From Monomorium pharaonis (lineage: Eukaryota > Arthropoda > Insecta > Hymenoptera > Formicidae), in contig NC_050475.1 of assembly GCF_013373865.1 (NCBI RefSeq), forward strand, positions 19,328,358 to 19,392,357: 64,000 nucleotides of DNA. The letters run 5' to 3'. A model generated the notes under the pieces. That model was not told the DNA's origin and searched no databases. It saw only the letters and a program-made list of their open reading frames with translations. Of this stretch, positions 1 to 11,341 are shown in pieces (position 1 is the stretch's first letter; every line of letters starts with the position of its first letter). The translations under genes and the position numbers were made by a program.

Positions 1-978
1 TTCCTTCTTACGGTCCGTCCTATTCTGCAACGTTCGTGTCTTTCGTCGCTCGCGCGTCACGCTCCCCGATCCTTTTGTCTTCTTTCCGTTTGTCATGTCA
101 TCGGTCCCCTGTCTCTTGGACGTTTTTTCAATGTCATTCATCAAACGTGCTGAATCGTAACAATTCGACGTCCGCGGAAGTGCGTGCTTCCGGGGGAAAC
201 GTGTATTATGTAGGGCGAGACGTGCAATTACCCGACACCTTTACAATACGCGACTTTTTCGTATGTAATTGTATGCGTGCGGTTTACGGTACGGCGCGTT
301 ACAGCGCGAGTGAACGTAAAATTGATAAAAAGTCTTGTCGATATTGCCAGATCGTGTCTTGTGACTTGGCGTTTCTCATTCACACGTTCATTCGGTATTC
401 GATGAAAGATCATTTACGGCGCGATTACTCCGATGATTCAGCGTCATTTCGAAATTTCTCGCTTACGGTGTCAATAAAATGTGACGACGATTTCGCGCTC
501 TTTCTGCTCTAAAACGATATATACCGCTTTTTTTCCCCCCCGTTTCTCCTTTGTCTTCTCGTGTTCCAGCAAAGCTCTTTGAACTGCGGGCGGATTCTCC
601 GCTCGGGTTCAAAGAAAAGTGCCCGTTGCACTTGGCGAAAAAGCATCGCGGCGATTTTCAGGAAATATCTTTGTCGTAGTCGGAAGAAGAGCTCTGAGAG
701 AGCGAGCAAGTTTGCAGAGAGAACTTTTGCGGTTGCAGGCGTCGCCCCGCTGTATTGTGTAATGACGGCTGCTTCATTACGCGAGTGTGTTTGAGCGAAA
801 GAAGTGCCCGCGTCTTTCATCTCGCCGAGGCTCGATTAAAGGTTTCATTCTTTTAACGGACGGTGCGCACGTTGGAAAAAGCCAACTCTTAACTTTTAAT
901 TATCCGATACGCTTCCCCGTGGAGTATCAGCCATTATTTTGTTCGTTAATTTAATAAAATCTAAAAAATAACTGATGA
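1..978. other. Non-coding DNA, no gene recognised
   Basis: CpG-containing sequence of mixed composition, becoming AT-rich after about 880. A 158-codon plus-strand frame (36-512) begins with GTG and resembles no family. A pyrimidine-rich stretch ends in CAG at 567-569 and is followed by an open frame to 794, which resembles a splice acceptor, but such sites are frequent in pyrimidine-rich DNA. I see no TATA box, RNA gene or repeat here. Confidence 0.5.
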
Positions 979-1261
979 AAAAACGATGAGTGAAATGGAT
1001 CAATTTTTACTTCCGCAGTGATAAGTAGAAATGTGTCCTTTAACAAGTTTTTTTGAACTGTTCTGAATCTGATATTTTTCCTTCAAAAAATTTTAATTTG
1101 TCGGGAAAAGCATTATAATCAAATTGTAACACTTTTCCAATAAATTAAAGATTTTTTTTCATAATCAGATTCAGTAACTCAAAAACTATGTAAAAAAAAA
1201 ACGTACCGTTTTACTTGTCATTCCGCGGGAAAAAGTCGATCCATTTCACCATCGTTCTTTT
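979..1261. mobile_element. MITE-like foldback element, family A copy 1
   Basis: The left end reads ACGATGAGTGAAATGGATC (from about 983), and its imperfect reverse complement GATCCATTTCACCATCGT closes the right end (about 1239-1254). The inverted similarity continues inward: TCCGCAGTGATAAGTA on the left matches the complement of TACTTGTCATTCCGCG on the right, and TCTGAATCTGATA on the left matches ATCAGATTCAG on the right. The interior is AT-rich and has no open frame, as expected for a non-autonomous element. A second, longer relative lies at 4487-4984. I could not identify target-site duplications with confidence, so the superfamily is unknown and the ends may be off by several bases. Confidence 0.6.
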
Positions 1262-2261
1262 AACTAAAAGATAGCGCGCAAGTCCATCACACGTTGATAA
1301 AATATTTTTTATTAAATATTAACGTTATGTCATATTTGTGATCATGAAATTATTCATGTGAAGAATGATAAATGTGTATAGAAATTATCCGTTATTTTGA
1401 GAACGACGTTACGGAGATTAATATCGGAGGATCGAGTAAGATATACGCGTTTCTCGAAAGCGCTTGTTGATAAAAAGGTATTCACCCCTGACCCTTTAAT
1501 CGCCGTGGCGGCGAAGCGGAGTGAAAGGACGACGTATTTTACGAGGACTTAAAGCGTGCTCGGGGTCCGATCGTCGAGCACCTTTTCACGGATCGTTCCT
1601 CGCGATCGGAATCGAATGCCGAACGATCCTCTCGTCGATCGTCACGTGCTGTTCCAACAAGCTTTACAGTTTTATTATGGGAGGGAAGTCACGCTATACA
1701 CACGCAACCAACATGGAATAAGGAGTAAGAGGTGGAAATCGGTTAAAACGGAAAAGATAAAAGCCGGCGGGGAGTATAATCCCTTTTTTATCTATCTCTC
1801 TCTTGTTCTTTTTCACTCGTGTAGTTCAGCCCGCGGCTACTAAAAGCAGTGGTTTCGCGTCCGGAAAACCCGCACTTTTTGGCCTCGGGCCAAGGAACCC
1901 GCGTATATATAGAGCGGACATACCATTCCAGATATCCTAACCCAGTAAACTCGAGCGTACGTTAAAACAATACGGCACACGCGATGACGCTCGCACGCTC
2001 GCTGTGTCTAACGGACACGTAGCGATAAAGGTATCTGCCACCTGCGCATCTGCAGGTATCCGTCTCCTCCTACGCATACTTTAAACTATGTTATTTTGAA
2101 AGACGCAAAATAACAGTGAACACCCTGCGCTTCGCAAAAGAAAAGCTTTCCCCGAAGAAAAATCCATTATGTAATTGTTATTTGAGAAAGAGTTACCAAA
2201 TGCTACTCACATATCTTTTTATTATATTTCCAATTTCATTGAGTGAGTTGTGTGCAAAATG
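1262..2261. other. Non-coding DNA with a TATA-like site
   Basis: A mixed stretch in which 1430-2060 is CpG-rich and 1260-1400 and 2090-2260 are AT-rich. Short overlapping frames at 1521-1843 have no recognisable product. A TATATATAG motif at 1904-1912 is the only promoter-like signal. The right end leads into the hairpin at 2262. Confidence 0.45.
1904..1912 (+). promoter_or_regulatory. TATA-box-like motif
   Basis: TATATATAG sits inside an otherwise GC-rich stretch, which makes it stand out. A CAGT initiator-like tetramer lies at 1943-1946, slightly too far downstream (about 40 bp from the TATA start, against the usual 30). No credible coding frame follows, so a promoter for a non-coding transcript or a chance match are both possible. 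Confidence 0.2.
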
Positions 2262-2341
2262 CAAGCAGAAGTTTTGTAAAAAAAATAAATATTATCTTAT
2301 TTGAAATAAATATTATTTATTTTTTACAAAACTTCTGCTTG
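2262..2341. repeat. AT-rich inverted repeat / hairpin
   Basis: AAGCAGAAGTTTTGTAAAAA at 2263-2282 is matched by its exact reverse complement at 2321-2340, and pairing continues inward through TAAATA/TATTTA with a 2-nt bulge. The loop is roughly 15-20 nt. The stem is therefore about 26 bp, comparable in size with a pre-miRNA or a palindromic transposon fragment. The arms show almost no divergence, suggesting recent origin or constraint. The loop is AT-rich. Confidence 0.75.
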
Positions 2342-4486
2342 GTACTATTTGAAAAAAATATTTATTTTAATCTAGTAAATTCTTTTTTCAGTGTATAGTT
2401 TAATAACTCCGACGTTTAACCTTTTCACCAACAATAAATTAGTTCGTTGGAAACTTTTCTTGCTGTAAAAGCTTGGAATTTAAGAATTAAAGCAATTAAA
2501 AATATTCGAGGTACAGTATTTAGGCGACGCATTCAGCAACTCTGCCTATTACAGCTGAAGTAATGAGAGATTTGACCGCGAGATCAATGAATTATCTCCG
2601 CGCCTGGAAATGATACGGAAATAAAATCAAGACGTATCTCGATTAAAAGCCTTATCCGAGGGCTGCGTCCGGTCGATACAACCGCGACCTCGATAGAAAG
2701 AAAACAGTAAGTGTAAAAAGTATCGACGTTAACGCGGGTAAATTAACGTTGACGTGGAAATATCTACGGTTAGCTCGAGAGCGTCGGCAGCAGGGCCGCT
2801 CGGGGCTGGGGATCCGCGGGGTATACCCGACGTCAGCGGTTTAAGGAAAGTCAAAATCGTTTTACGGGCCAATCGGTTTCCATGCGGAATACGGGATTAT
2901 ACGACGCTATTTACGTGAGCGAAGATAAACGATCGCGGAATAGGAGGAGGCGGATGGTTATTGGTCCCAATCCATATCGGACGACGTCTGCTCTACCGCT
3001 CCCCTGCATATACGTACCACCTTCTCTCTTCTTCGCGATTCTTTCGGTTCCGCAGATGGGCCCTCCTTCCGCAACTTTTTGCGCGCGATTTTACGAGCTG
3101 GCGCGTTCCTTGGCGAGGTAATCTAATTGACGTATAAATTAGAGAGCCCGGGAACGCTCGAGAATCGACCGATATTTACGACCGAGTGCCGTGCAGCAGC
3201 AGCAGCAGCAGCAGCGTGTGGCTTTTGCCGTATCGTTCGGCGCTGTCCAATTTGCACTTCGCGCACCCGAACAGGGAACACCCGCCACACAGTCGAGTGC
3301 ATTATTTGAGAGAGCTGTGGAATCATTTCCATTTAAAATAAGACGGCGCAATAATAAACTCTTTCGATCCGCTTGCCGCACGGTAAACTTGCCGCGCGGG
3401 CGCATTATCTCGTGCTGCTTAGTGACCCGTTTCGGTTTAAAGTGAAATGACGTGACGAGACGGGCAGGAGGGGGGGGGGAGATACAAACCTTCGATTTAT
3501 TTTACTCCTAGACGGGAAACTTGCGCTGCAAACGCTTCATCTCGGTTATTCAACGGCGCGGGCTCGGGGTGTGGCGGACAGATTAAAAACCATTGTGCAT
3601 TAATCTGCATAAAGATATAAAAACCGTGACGGGGAAACAGCTTGATTGATGAAACGCCCGACATACATTTTCCAATCAAACAATGTGTGATAAATTACAT
3701 TAAATATTTCGCGGTTCCAAACTATTTATGTACTTTGCATTTGCCTTTACATTAACTTGCGTACGATATGGAGTTTGACGTGTGCCAGCGCGCACTGACA
3801 CATCCCATCGAATTCGCCATAAATCACTCCATTCGCCTATAAATCACTTTAGCCTTCGTGCAAAATGAATTTGCACGTACAATAAATAATTTGTTAATAC
3901 ACAAGTCAATCCAATTGATTTGGATTGATGTGCCGAAAACACAAAAATTCTTCGTCTCGCCGCGCACGCGGCGACCTGATTTTCCCGCCCGTCGCCGACG
4001 TTCGCGCTCGCGCGAGCAAATTCGACGGCCGCGCGCGATAAACGAGGAGGAATAAACCAACGGCGGACCATACACCCTCCATTCGCGTTTCGCCGTTCTA
4101 TTTTCTGCCGTAATAAAGATCGATATCCGCGCGCGATTTATTGGTCTCCGATGGTCTGTCCTGGCGATCGCGCAATGGACGACACGAGCGTCATTTCGAA
4201 AGGATCTATAGCCCGCTCTCTCCACCAGGACGATACGGACTCGTCCTATTAGCGATAACGACGGCCGTGTCGAAAACGCGCGTCCCTCGAACGAAATCTC
4301 TAAGATACGTTTTTTATATAGAAAAATATCCCCGGTAGGATACACACCCCCGCGCTGTCACGAGCCTTTGTAGCTCGGCGTTATCAATTCAATTTGATAA
4401 ACGTGATCTCTAAACAATTATCGTCCTTCGGAGGATAAAAATATCAATCTTGAAATAAGGTATGTGACATCGGTAATAGAACATAG
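2342..4486. other. Non-coding DNA, no gene recognised
   Basis: AT-rich to about 2560, then CpG-rich to about 4370. A TTTTTTCAGTGTA motif at 2385-2397 resembles a MITE terminus seen again near 17330. A G-rich run lies at about 3466-3480. A 173-codon minus-strand frame (3824-4345) overlaps plus-strand frames and looks like stop-poor DNA, not a gene. The segment 3675-3697 resembles 35086-35108. Confidence 0.5.
3193..3215. repeat. (CAG)n microsatellite
   Basis: A perfect CAG/GCA run of about eight units. It is translatable as poly-Gln/Ala/Ser in both directions, which explains the short open frames crossing it. No surrounding coding frame is convincing. Confidence 0.95.
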
Positions 4487-4984
4487 AAAGGACGATGGAG
4501 AAAATGGACTAATTTTAGTTTCCGGAGTGGCACGCACACACACACGAAATAAAAACAATATTTTATCATAGTTTTTTTTTATATCTGAATTTGATTCTAA
4601 TCTTAAAAAAAATTGTAACTTGTAGAAAAATTAAAGTCAGTATTATATATGAAGCTGTTAATATTAAACATCTAATATCACAAATTAGCATTGTTGAGTT
4701 GTACAAACGTATTAATTCACGTTTTTCTATAGTAAAACATAATGATCTAATCTCTATTCTATTTAATAAAAAATTTTTTTAAACTATTAATGTCTATAAA
4801 CAAAGACTTATTACTCATTAGTCTTTCAAGAACTTTAGTAACTTCTCATACATATATTTAATAACTTTGAAATTTGAAATTTTTTAAAGATCAGAATCTG
4901 ATTCATCAGCTCAAAAATTCCCCCCAAAAATATCGTTTTTACTTCTAAAGGCCAAGATTAGTCCATTTGTACACATCATCCTTT
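4487..4984. mobile_element. MITE-like foldback element, family A copy 2
   Basis: The left end AAAGGACGATGGAGAAAATG is mirrored at the right end by the reverse complement of CATTTGTACACATCATCCTTT, and TGGACTAAT occurs in inverted orientation at both ends. It aligns with the element at 979-1261: ACGATG..GAAATGGA, TTCCG.AGTG, TCTGAAT.TGATT and, on the right, ATCTGATTCA..CAGCTCAAAAA followed by CGTTTTTACTT. Compared with copy 1 it carries about 200 extra AT-rich bases in the middle (roughly 4640-4860) and a short CA run at 4535-4544. A 63-codon AT-rich frame at 4591-4782 resembles no transposase. Confidence 0.6.
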
Positions 4985-5857
4985 GCTGTTTTTAAAGCGT
5001 AACATAGTGCTTTTTGCGTTGAAAATTTGCGTCAGTAGAGCTTTGGCTCGACGCTCCAAACAAACTGCTCTTTTGCACCTGTCCTCGTGTAAATTGACAT
5101 TTTGTAACGACGTCCGTGCAGTTTGTCTGACAAAACGACGATGAATATTTCGCGCCGCGTCGGGAGATCGAGCGGAAAGTTACCGGCGCATTATTACGGC
5201 ACGAGATCTCGCAGTTACCAGACGTAATGATCACGCAATCTGCCATTGAAAAATTAGCATTGCATAACGAGAACTGACTCTTCATGCTGATCGCGCGATA
5301 TTGACAAATTACGGAACAAATCTACATAGAGACTATCTGGTTGTTTGCTATTAATAGAATCCGCGGAACAATTTTTTTTCTCGACAAATATAAATTCATA
5401 GACGTCTACAAGAAAATTAAATTCTAATTTTACTCGATTTTAATTTTCTAACAATACAAAAAAGAGAAACCTTGCCCTTTACATTTCTATACGTTTAATT
5501 ACACTTCTACTGGACATCCTTACTAACTTTCAGAGATTATTGGAGCTTAAAGTCCTTGAAAAGAGTCGCCGCCAGAGCGATTTTGACGCGAGATCCGCGA
5601 AGTGGTTTAATATCCGCACGTCTCCCGATACCCCCGTCATTCCCTCTCGTGCTTATCTATTTTTGCGAGACGTCAAAAGTCGCGACAACGACGGTCATCT
5701 TGCGAACGGCAGCGGCGGCGGCGGCAGGATGAAGCTTTTCATACTCGTGTCTGCCAACGGGAGAGACGGTAACCGAAATCCGATCAGGCTGACACACCTC
5801 GCCGGCTGCGGAATTCTTTTGAGCTCGATCGCACACATCGCGCGCGCTTTTCACAAC

Positions 5858-5858
<1 letters not shown>
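4985..5858. other. Non-coding DNA, no gene recognised
   Basis: AT-rich from about 5280 to 5540, GC-richer on both sides. A plus-strand frame from 5540 (non-ATG start) reaches into the (TA)n tract and ends at 5968. Its first 100 residues are of ordinary composition but match no family I know. A short GGC run lies at about 5710-5727. Confidence 0.45.

Positions 5859-5915
<57 letters not shown>
5859..5915. repeat. (TA)n microsatellite
   Basis: An uninterrupted AT/TA dinucleotide run of about 57 bp, self-complementary and able to extrude a cruciform. It is the longest TA tract in the window. Confidence 0.97.
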
Positions 5916-5918
<3 letters not shown>

Positions 5919-7888
5919 CAGCCAACGTCATTCACCCGCTGCCCTTTGATGTTCTTCGCGGAATTTGAGCGAAGAAAAGAGCTGGAGAAAAAAAAGACGC
6001 GCGAAGGAGGTCGAAGTTTTCACAATCAACGTTGCGTAATCCGTCTTGCGAAGTATATTTTTGCGTGTATTTCTGCTCGTTATACTACTTATATGTATAA
6101 CGTACATTGACTATTCTCCAACCTCGAGGAACCCCTAACAACGTACACCGCGTCTTTCGACGCTACGCACCGCGTGCACCAGCCTCATTAAATCCTCTTA
6201 ACTTGTCGAGCTTCCCAAGATTTACCAAGTAATTAACTAATCATTGTTCTCAAAGGATTATTGTCAATTTAAAGTATAACTCCACAGACCGCGCGCGCGC
6301 GCACACACACTTTGGGATTTCCGCTCCTAAGTAATTCCTAGTTTCACCGCGAGGAAAGAGCAGTCTCGCAAAAAATTCCACGAGATTCCAGGGAGATGGA
6401 AATTCGGCGTCCCTATATATTATGCGAGCGATACTACTTTAGGAGTTCGGTGGCGAGATGATGGCAACGAGGTTCTGGAGAATACGGAAGGCTGCAGGCA
6501 GGGTCGGGTCACGCCCCAGCGTTAATTATTAATTATTCCGGTCGATTCGGTTCTCAGCTAGGAAACGAAGTTATCTTCTTACCCGGCCGGCGCCAATGAC
6601 GCCGACGCCGCCGCCATCACCGTCTCCGTCTCCGTCTCCCTCCGTCGACCCTCCCTCCGACGTCGCCGCTATCTTGTTCCCGTAGTAGACGAAAAGTCTT
6701 TACTCACGTAACAACGTGGCCGCGTCACGAGAGATTCGGTATGCAAAGCGGCAGACACCTTCATCCGTCCATTACGTATGCGCGTTATCGCGACCCATTT
6801 CCGCGAACGCGAGTCGAAACGGCGGTATTTGCTTAAGAAAAATCTCAGTAGCGCGTTACCGTTCGATCGCGAAGGCTTGGAGGATACGAGAACATTCCGG
6901 AGGGATCTGGGACATCCTGTGATAAACTTTTCGTAAGAACTAATATTTTACGCGTCCGAAGCAGACCGGATCACGGTAATTCAATCATCCTGCCCACGAT
7001 TTATGCTTCATTAATTGCATCATTATCCTTGAATTGCGCATGAGTAGCTAGGAAAAGCTGTCTGTTCTTTTCAAATCATCATGTAGTAATGAAAAATGTA
7101 ACATTTCGCCGTAGCGAAGATACCTCCCTCCTTCGTTGCTGACAAGAATAATTCGGTCTCTCGAGAACGCAATTTCTCTCGCAATTCCATTCGCAAGTCC
7201 GCCGCTCTCCCGGATCTGGTTAGGAGAAGGAAAAAAAAAAAAACAATTCCGCGTGCCCAAGGGCCGACGACGGGCGAAAGAGAAAAGGAACGAGGAGAAA
7301 AAATGTCAAGCATCGGCGAAGTGCATTGTCAGAATTCTAGCGAGTCGACGCGAGAGTACTCTCTCCCGGGGCACTTGTTCTGAAAGCGCGATTCACCGGA
7401 CGGGACTTTTCGTACGAGGGGGAAGTGTATTTTACACACCGAGCAGTCCGAGCTTATCCTGCTCACGAGTTTTGCCTCGGGGGCTGCGAGAGAATAAGGG
7501 GTGAAAAGTATATCCATAATGATAGGGACGGCGACCACCGCGCGCGAAGACGACGGCCTTTCGGAGAGATACAGACGGGAAAACAAAAACCGGCGTTTTT
7601 CGCGTCGCTGATCGCGAAATGGTAACACGGCCTCTCTCGGGGACACGATCATCTCCCTCCTGAGGCTCGAGAAACGATGCTGAATCAGGGGAGCCGACGG
7701 TAACAGGACGAAACTTTGGATACGTGAGCAAACACCAAGCGGCGGCGAAGGGGAGGAACGCGGAAATTCGGACGGGTCGGAAAAGACGGACGGCATCCGT
7801 GGCAGAGAATTCCAGATACTTAAGATGCCGCCGAAGATGCTCTTGAGGAGAGCGAGGAATTCATTTCGCGTGCGCGGAAACAGCGAGA
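5916..7888. other. Non-coding DNA, mostly GC-rich
   Basis: A short alternating CG/CA run lies at 6292-6310, a CCG- and CTC-rich stretch at about 6588-6665, and poly-A at 7231-7243. Frames at 7136-7504 (+) and 7329-7796 (-) overlap each other and match nothing known. I see no RNA gene or mobile element. Confidence 0.5.
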
Positions 7889-7930
7889 CGCCGCCGCCGC
7901 CGCCGCCGCCGCCGCCGTCGCCGCCGTCGG
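7889..7930. repeat. (CCG)n microsatellite
   Basis: About ten CCG units with two CGT interruptions at the right side. It opens a cluster of low-complexity tracts (7889-8460). Confidence 0.95.
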
Positions 7931-8043
7931 CTCCGCGCCGCGCCGCGCCGTTGCAAAAACACGCGATAAATTATCCCGGAATCGCTGCGTCGACGATACC
8001 ATCCATGCTGCATAAGTGATAAATGGTTGCTTTCGAGTATCAA

Positions 8044-8099
8044 CCCCCCCCCCCCCGACAAGCAACCCCCGGGATGCGAGCGAGAGAGAGAGAGAGAGA
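8044..8099. repeat. Poly-C (8044-8056) and (GA)n (8082-8099)
   Basis: Thirteen C residues followed, after 25 bp, by nine GA units. Adjacent at 8108-8140 is an imperfect hairpin with a GCCACCC / GGGTGGC core and a 4-nt loop. Confidence 0.95.
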
Positions 8100-8107
8100 C
8101 GCGACAA

Positions 8108-8140
8108 GGGGGAAAGCCACCCTCGGGGGTGGCTTCTCCC
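8108..8140. repeat. GC-rich hairpin
   Basis: GGAAAGCCACCC pairs with GGGTGGCTTCTCC across a TCGG loop with one mismatch. It lies between a GA microsatellite and CpG-rich DNA. Such a stable short stem could be structural, but poly-purine/poly-pyrimidine surroundings raise the chance expectation. Confidence 0.5.
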
Positions 8141-8303
8141 ATCGGGAGGAGATCCTTGTCGCCGCGATAATCGCGATGAATGCCCGAGATATGCGCTCCG
8201 TCTCGATACGTAAACTAACAAAGGCACGAGACAAAGGTGTGCTCCTTTGATACGCGGTCGATTATCAGTATCGCATGGGGTACATAGCGCCGCGTCAACG
8301 TCA

Positions 8304-8324
8304 ACCCCCTCCCCCCCCCCTCCC
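8304..8324. repeat. Poly-C tract
   Basis: A C run interrupted by single T residues. The complementary strand is G-rich. Confidence 0.9.
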
Positions 8325-8432
8325 ACTCACGTAAACGCAAAAGCGAAAGAAGAACAGGAAGAAGGGCCGGAGCGAACGAGGAAACGGAGCTCGAGGTAGG
8401 CGAGGGAGAGAGAGTGCCTCCTTCTTCCTTTG

Positions 8433-8460
8433 ACACCACCACCACCACCACGCCACCACC
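8433..8460. repeat. (CAC)n microsatellite
   Basis: About eight CAC/ACC units with one CGC interruption. Confidence 0.95.
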
Positions 8461-8870
8461 GTCGCGAACCGACACGAATGGTCTCTTTCATGCTCGTTCG
8501 ACGGCATTAACGAGACATCGTTATTCCATACGGCGAGACGGTCGGGGAATCGAGCCCGATATCGATTATCCGTCGATTCCCGGTGCCGCGTGCTGCCCCG
8601 GCGGACTCCGTCGTCGCGTCGCCGCAACTCCACGACATCGACGTTGACGCCGACGGCGAGAGGGTACGAGCGGACGTGCGTGTCGATCGGTTTGTACACG
8701 CGCGTCGCGCCGCCCCGGTTCGTTATTCCGCGCGGTTAAATTCCACGAGGGATGCTTTTATCCTTTTAATCGAGTCCCGCGGGATAATCCGTGCAAACAG
8801 AGAAATATCTCGCGCCAAAATGTCGAAGGGCGCGATGTACGTTGAGCTGAGATGAGTAACCTTTGCTATG
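8461..8870. other. CpG-rich non-coding DNA
   Basis: CpG-dense with few stop codons, so that open frames overlap on both strands. No recognisable product or structure. Confidence 0.45.
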
Positions 8871-9600
8871 GCTCGAGAGAAAGAATTGAAGATCGATCAA
8901 TACTCTGTGTCATCTTGGAATATTCACTATAATTATCGATCTTAAATTACATGTAGTTTATTTTATACATATATGTACACAGGTATTGTGTGCGTAAGTA
9001 TTATTTCTACAATTGCTAAAATAAGAAAAATATGATTAATATAACAGGAAAGCACAATACAAAGTAAAAGATAAATTACGGAAAACAAACTCGCTCATAA
9101 ACTTGGACAGCACGCCGTCCCTTAATGAAAAATTAAATCACATTTTAATTAAAATAAAATTATTTCATCAGTGCAGGTGCGGCAAAACTGTCAGTAATTA
9201 TTAGATCTTTGGAAACAATGCAACTTGAAAAAAGTATAATAAAAAAAAAATAATCTCTCTAAGATCGCTAAAATATTCGAATCTAATTTGAAGAGTCACG
9301 AGAATAAATTTTTAACGTTTTGATTAGCAATGCAAATCTTGCAAGGAAGAAAAACGACATTTGCGATATATATTCCCATAATTTTCTTCTTCCTTCATTT
9401 CATAATCCCTTTTAAATTCATACTCTTACAAATTTATTAAAGAGTACCAGTTCAAAAAAAAATTTAATTTATCGATTTGTAATAAAAAAAAATGGTTCGA
9501 GGAATAGAAGAGAGTTAGCAAAATATTGGTAGAAAATCTATGATGTAGCTCTTCGCTTCAAAGAAGCTTCCGTCCCATCGCAATAAATAATATGCAAAAT
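8871..9600. other. AT-rich island
   Basis: An abrupt change to AT-rich sequence with poly-A/T runs (for example 9239-9251 and 9482-9491). No open frame of note, and no terminal inverted repeats were found that would define one element. Confidence 0.5.
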
Positions 9601-10080
9601 TCTCGAGTTCTCTTAAAAAGTCAGATGTCGGTCGGACGGACGAGCGCTTCGAGCATTTTGCAAGAATTTCACCGAGATTTAAAGGGCCGCGTATAACGCG
9701 GCACAGCGCCTCCTTCCTAATGCCCTCCAGCTGGCCCTTTAAACTTTAAAGGCTCTCGGGAGACGGGAGTTCCGGCCTGCGCCGGGAAGAGCAAACGTTC
9801 TTTGTCGCAGTATGCAATACGTAACCGGCGCTACCTTCGACCCGTCACAAGTCCTCACCCCGGAAATTTCGGGGCAAATATTATCTTTGCCTTTAGGGGG
9901 AAAAGGAATCGAGGAGGCCCGGGGAGAGCAGACTTTTGCAAAATTAAGAGTAATATGTGCCCGACAACGAACAAACGTGGCAAATAGCAAGACTCGGGCG
10001 TACGAGCGCGACTACTCGGTTTGATTAAAATTTTCAGAACTCTTCTCTTGTCTCGCTAATTACCTCGAGATGATACTTCA
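9601..10080. other. CpG-containing non-coding DNA
   Basis: GC-richer segment between two AT islands. The frames at 9739-10024 on both strands are mutually overlapping and unrecognisable. Confidence 0.45.
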
Positions 10081-10620
10081 CCTCCTCTCTCTCTCTTGTT
10101 CTCGTTCGTTAAAAAAGAACGCAACAAGAGAAAAAGTTATGCGTTGATTATTCATACAAAAAATAGATTCCTTACAAACGCGGACGCAAAAAAAAGAGAA
10201 AAAGAATTTAAATTTGATCGTTAAGGATTCTGATCGTTGACACAAATAGCGCAAATTGTAATATCACTATCTGCAACAATTTTGTGATGAGTATACGTTA
10301 AATAAAATTTAATATTAAAATTAATTTTAAAAATGACATTAAATGTATATAAGTATCATATCGTATTTGCACATGTATTGATAAATAAAATAAAAATGGA
10401 ATTATAAATCCATAATAACGAAAAATAACGAGACTTAAATTATCGAGATCATAAAGATATTTAATAATTTTCTTCATTTAATTAGTCGATGGATACGCTA
10501 TGATAAAATAAAATGCTCTACCTGATTTCTATCCTCTCCCCCGTCATGCTTTAATGTTCGCAAAGATATTCCAACGATATTATAAAATATAATTGAAAAT
10601 GTAAGCATAGATTCACTACT
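10081..10620. other. AT-rich island with a short hairpin
   Basis: CTCTTGTTCTCGTTC (10093-10107) pairs with GAACGCAACAAGAG (10117-10130) with one bulge and a 9-nt loop. The rest is AT-rich without open frames or recognisable repeats. Confidence 0.5.
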
Positions 10621-11043
10621 CGATGATGCATCTGTGTCCGATGTTTCAATTTGCAAACCAGTGGATCGAAAGAAACCGCACAGCACGATGCGACGGATCG
10701 GCTCTGGCAATCGCGCCGCGCCGTTTCCCGACTCACGGACACGAAAGCCGCTCCTGCGGGAGCACTCGGGAACGGAAACGGTTTCCGCTGTCCTTCCCCT
10801 CTACCCCCGGACGCTTTTATCCCTTGCGATTCGATTTCTGTCTCGCCCTTCGCGCCTGCGAAATCCAATTTGCCCGTCGTAAGCTGACCCGCGCGCGCGC
10901 GCCATCGCAACGAATCCAGAGTGGATTTTCACAGTTTTCTAAATTCAAGGAAATGATCCCGCCGATTCTATCCCCAGCGTCGGAAACCGCTCTACCCTCA
11001 CCTCATCTCTTCCACGTCCCACCCCGAACGCGAACTAATCTCC

Positions 11044-11044
<1 letters not shown>
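10621..11044. other. GC-rich non-coding DNA
   Basis: Several overlapping frames run on both strands between 10551 and 11108. The plus-strand one ends inside the (TC)n tract as poly-Ser-Leu. No family is recognised. Confidence 0.45.

Positions 11045-11088
<44 letters not shown>
11045..11088. repeat. (TC)n microsatellite
   Basis: About 22 uninterrupted TC units, followed by a CG-alternating stretch. Confidence 0.97.
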
Positions 11089-11090
<2 letters not shown>

Positions 11091-11341
11091 AGCGCGCGCG
11101 CTCGATGATCGAATTTTCAGGGAAAGCTCAAAAATTGCCACGAACAAATCGGAAACTGCGCGCGCGTGCCCCCTAAACTCGTTAGCCCGGCAAAAGTGCC
11201 CACTTGAAATTGAACATTTTCCCAAAGTTATTTAGAAAAGCTGATCTTCTTGGCGGAGAGGTCTAGCGTGACATTAAATATGGATAATGCAATCGCGATT
11301 ATTTTTATTTAACCGCAAGGAGAACAAACTATGTTCTATGC
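11089..11341. other. Non-coding spacer
   Basis: Mixed sequence between the (TC)n tract and the hairpin at 11342. Nothing recognisable. Confidence 0.45.

Noticed and set aside
36..512. 158-codon frame at the left edge
   Set aside because: Starts at GTG, has no recognisable domain and no promoter or splice context.
4591..4782. 63-codon frame inside family A copy 2 as a transposase remnant
   Set aside because: AT-rich Ile/Lys/Asn composition without any catalytic motif. Expected from composition.
5540..5968. 142-codon frame ending in Ile-Tyr repeats
   Set aside because: Non-ATG start, (TA)n-encoded tail, no recognised family. Kept only as a remark in the region entry.
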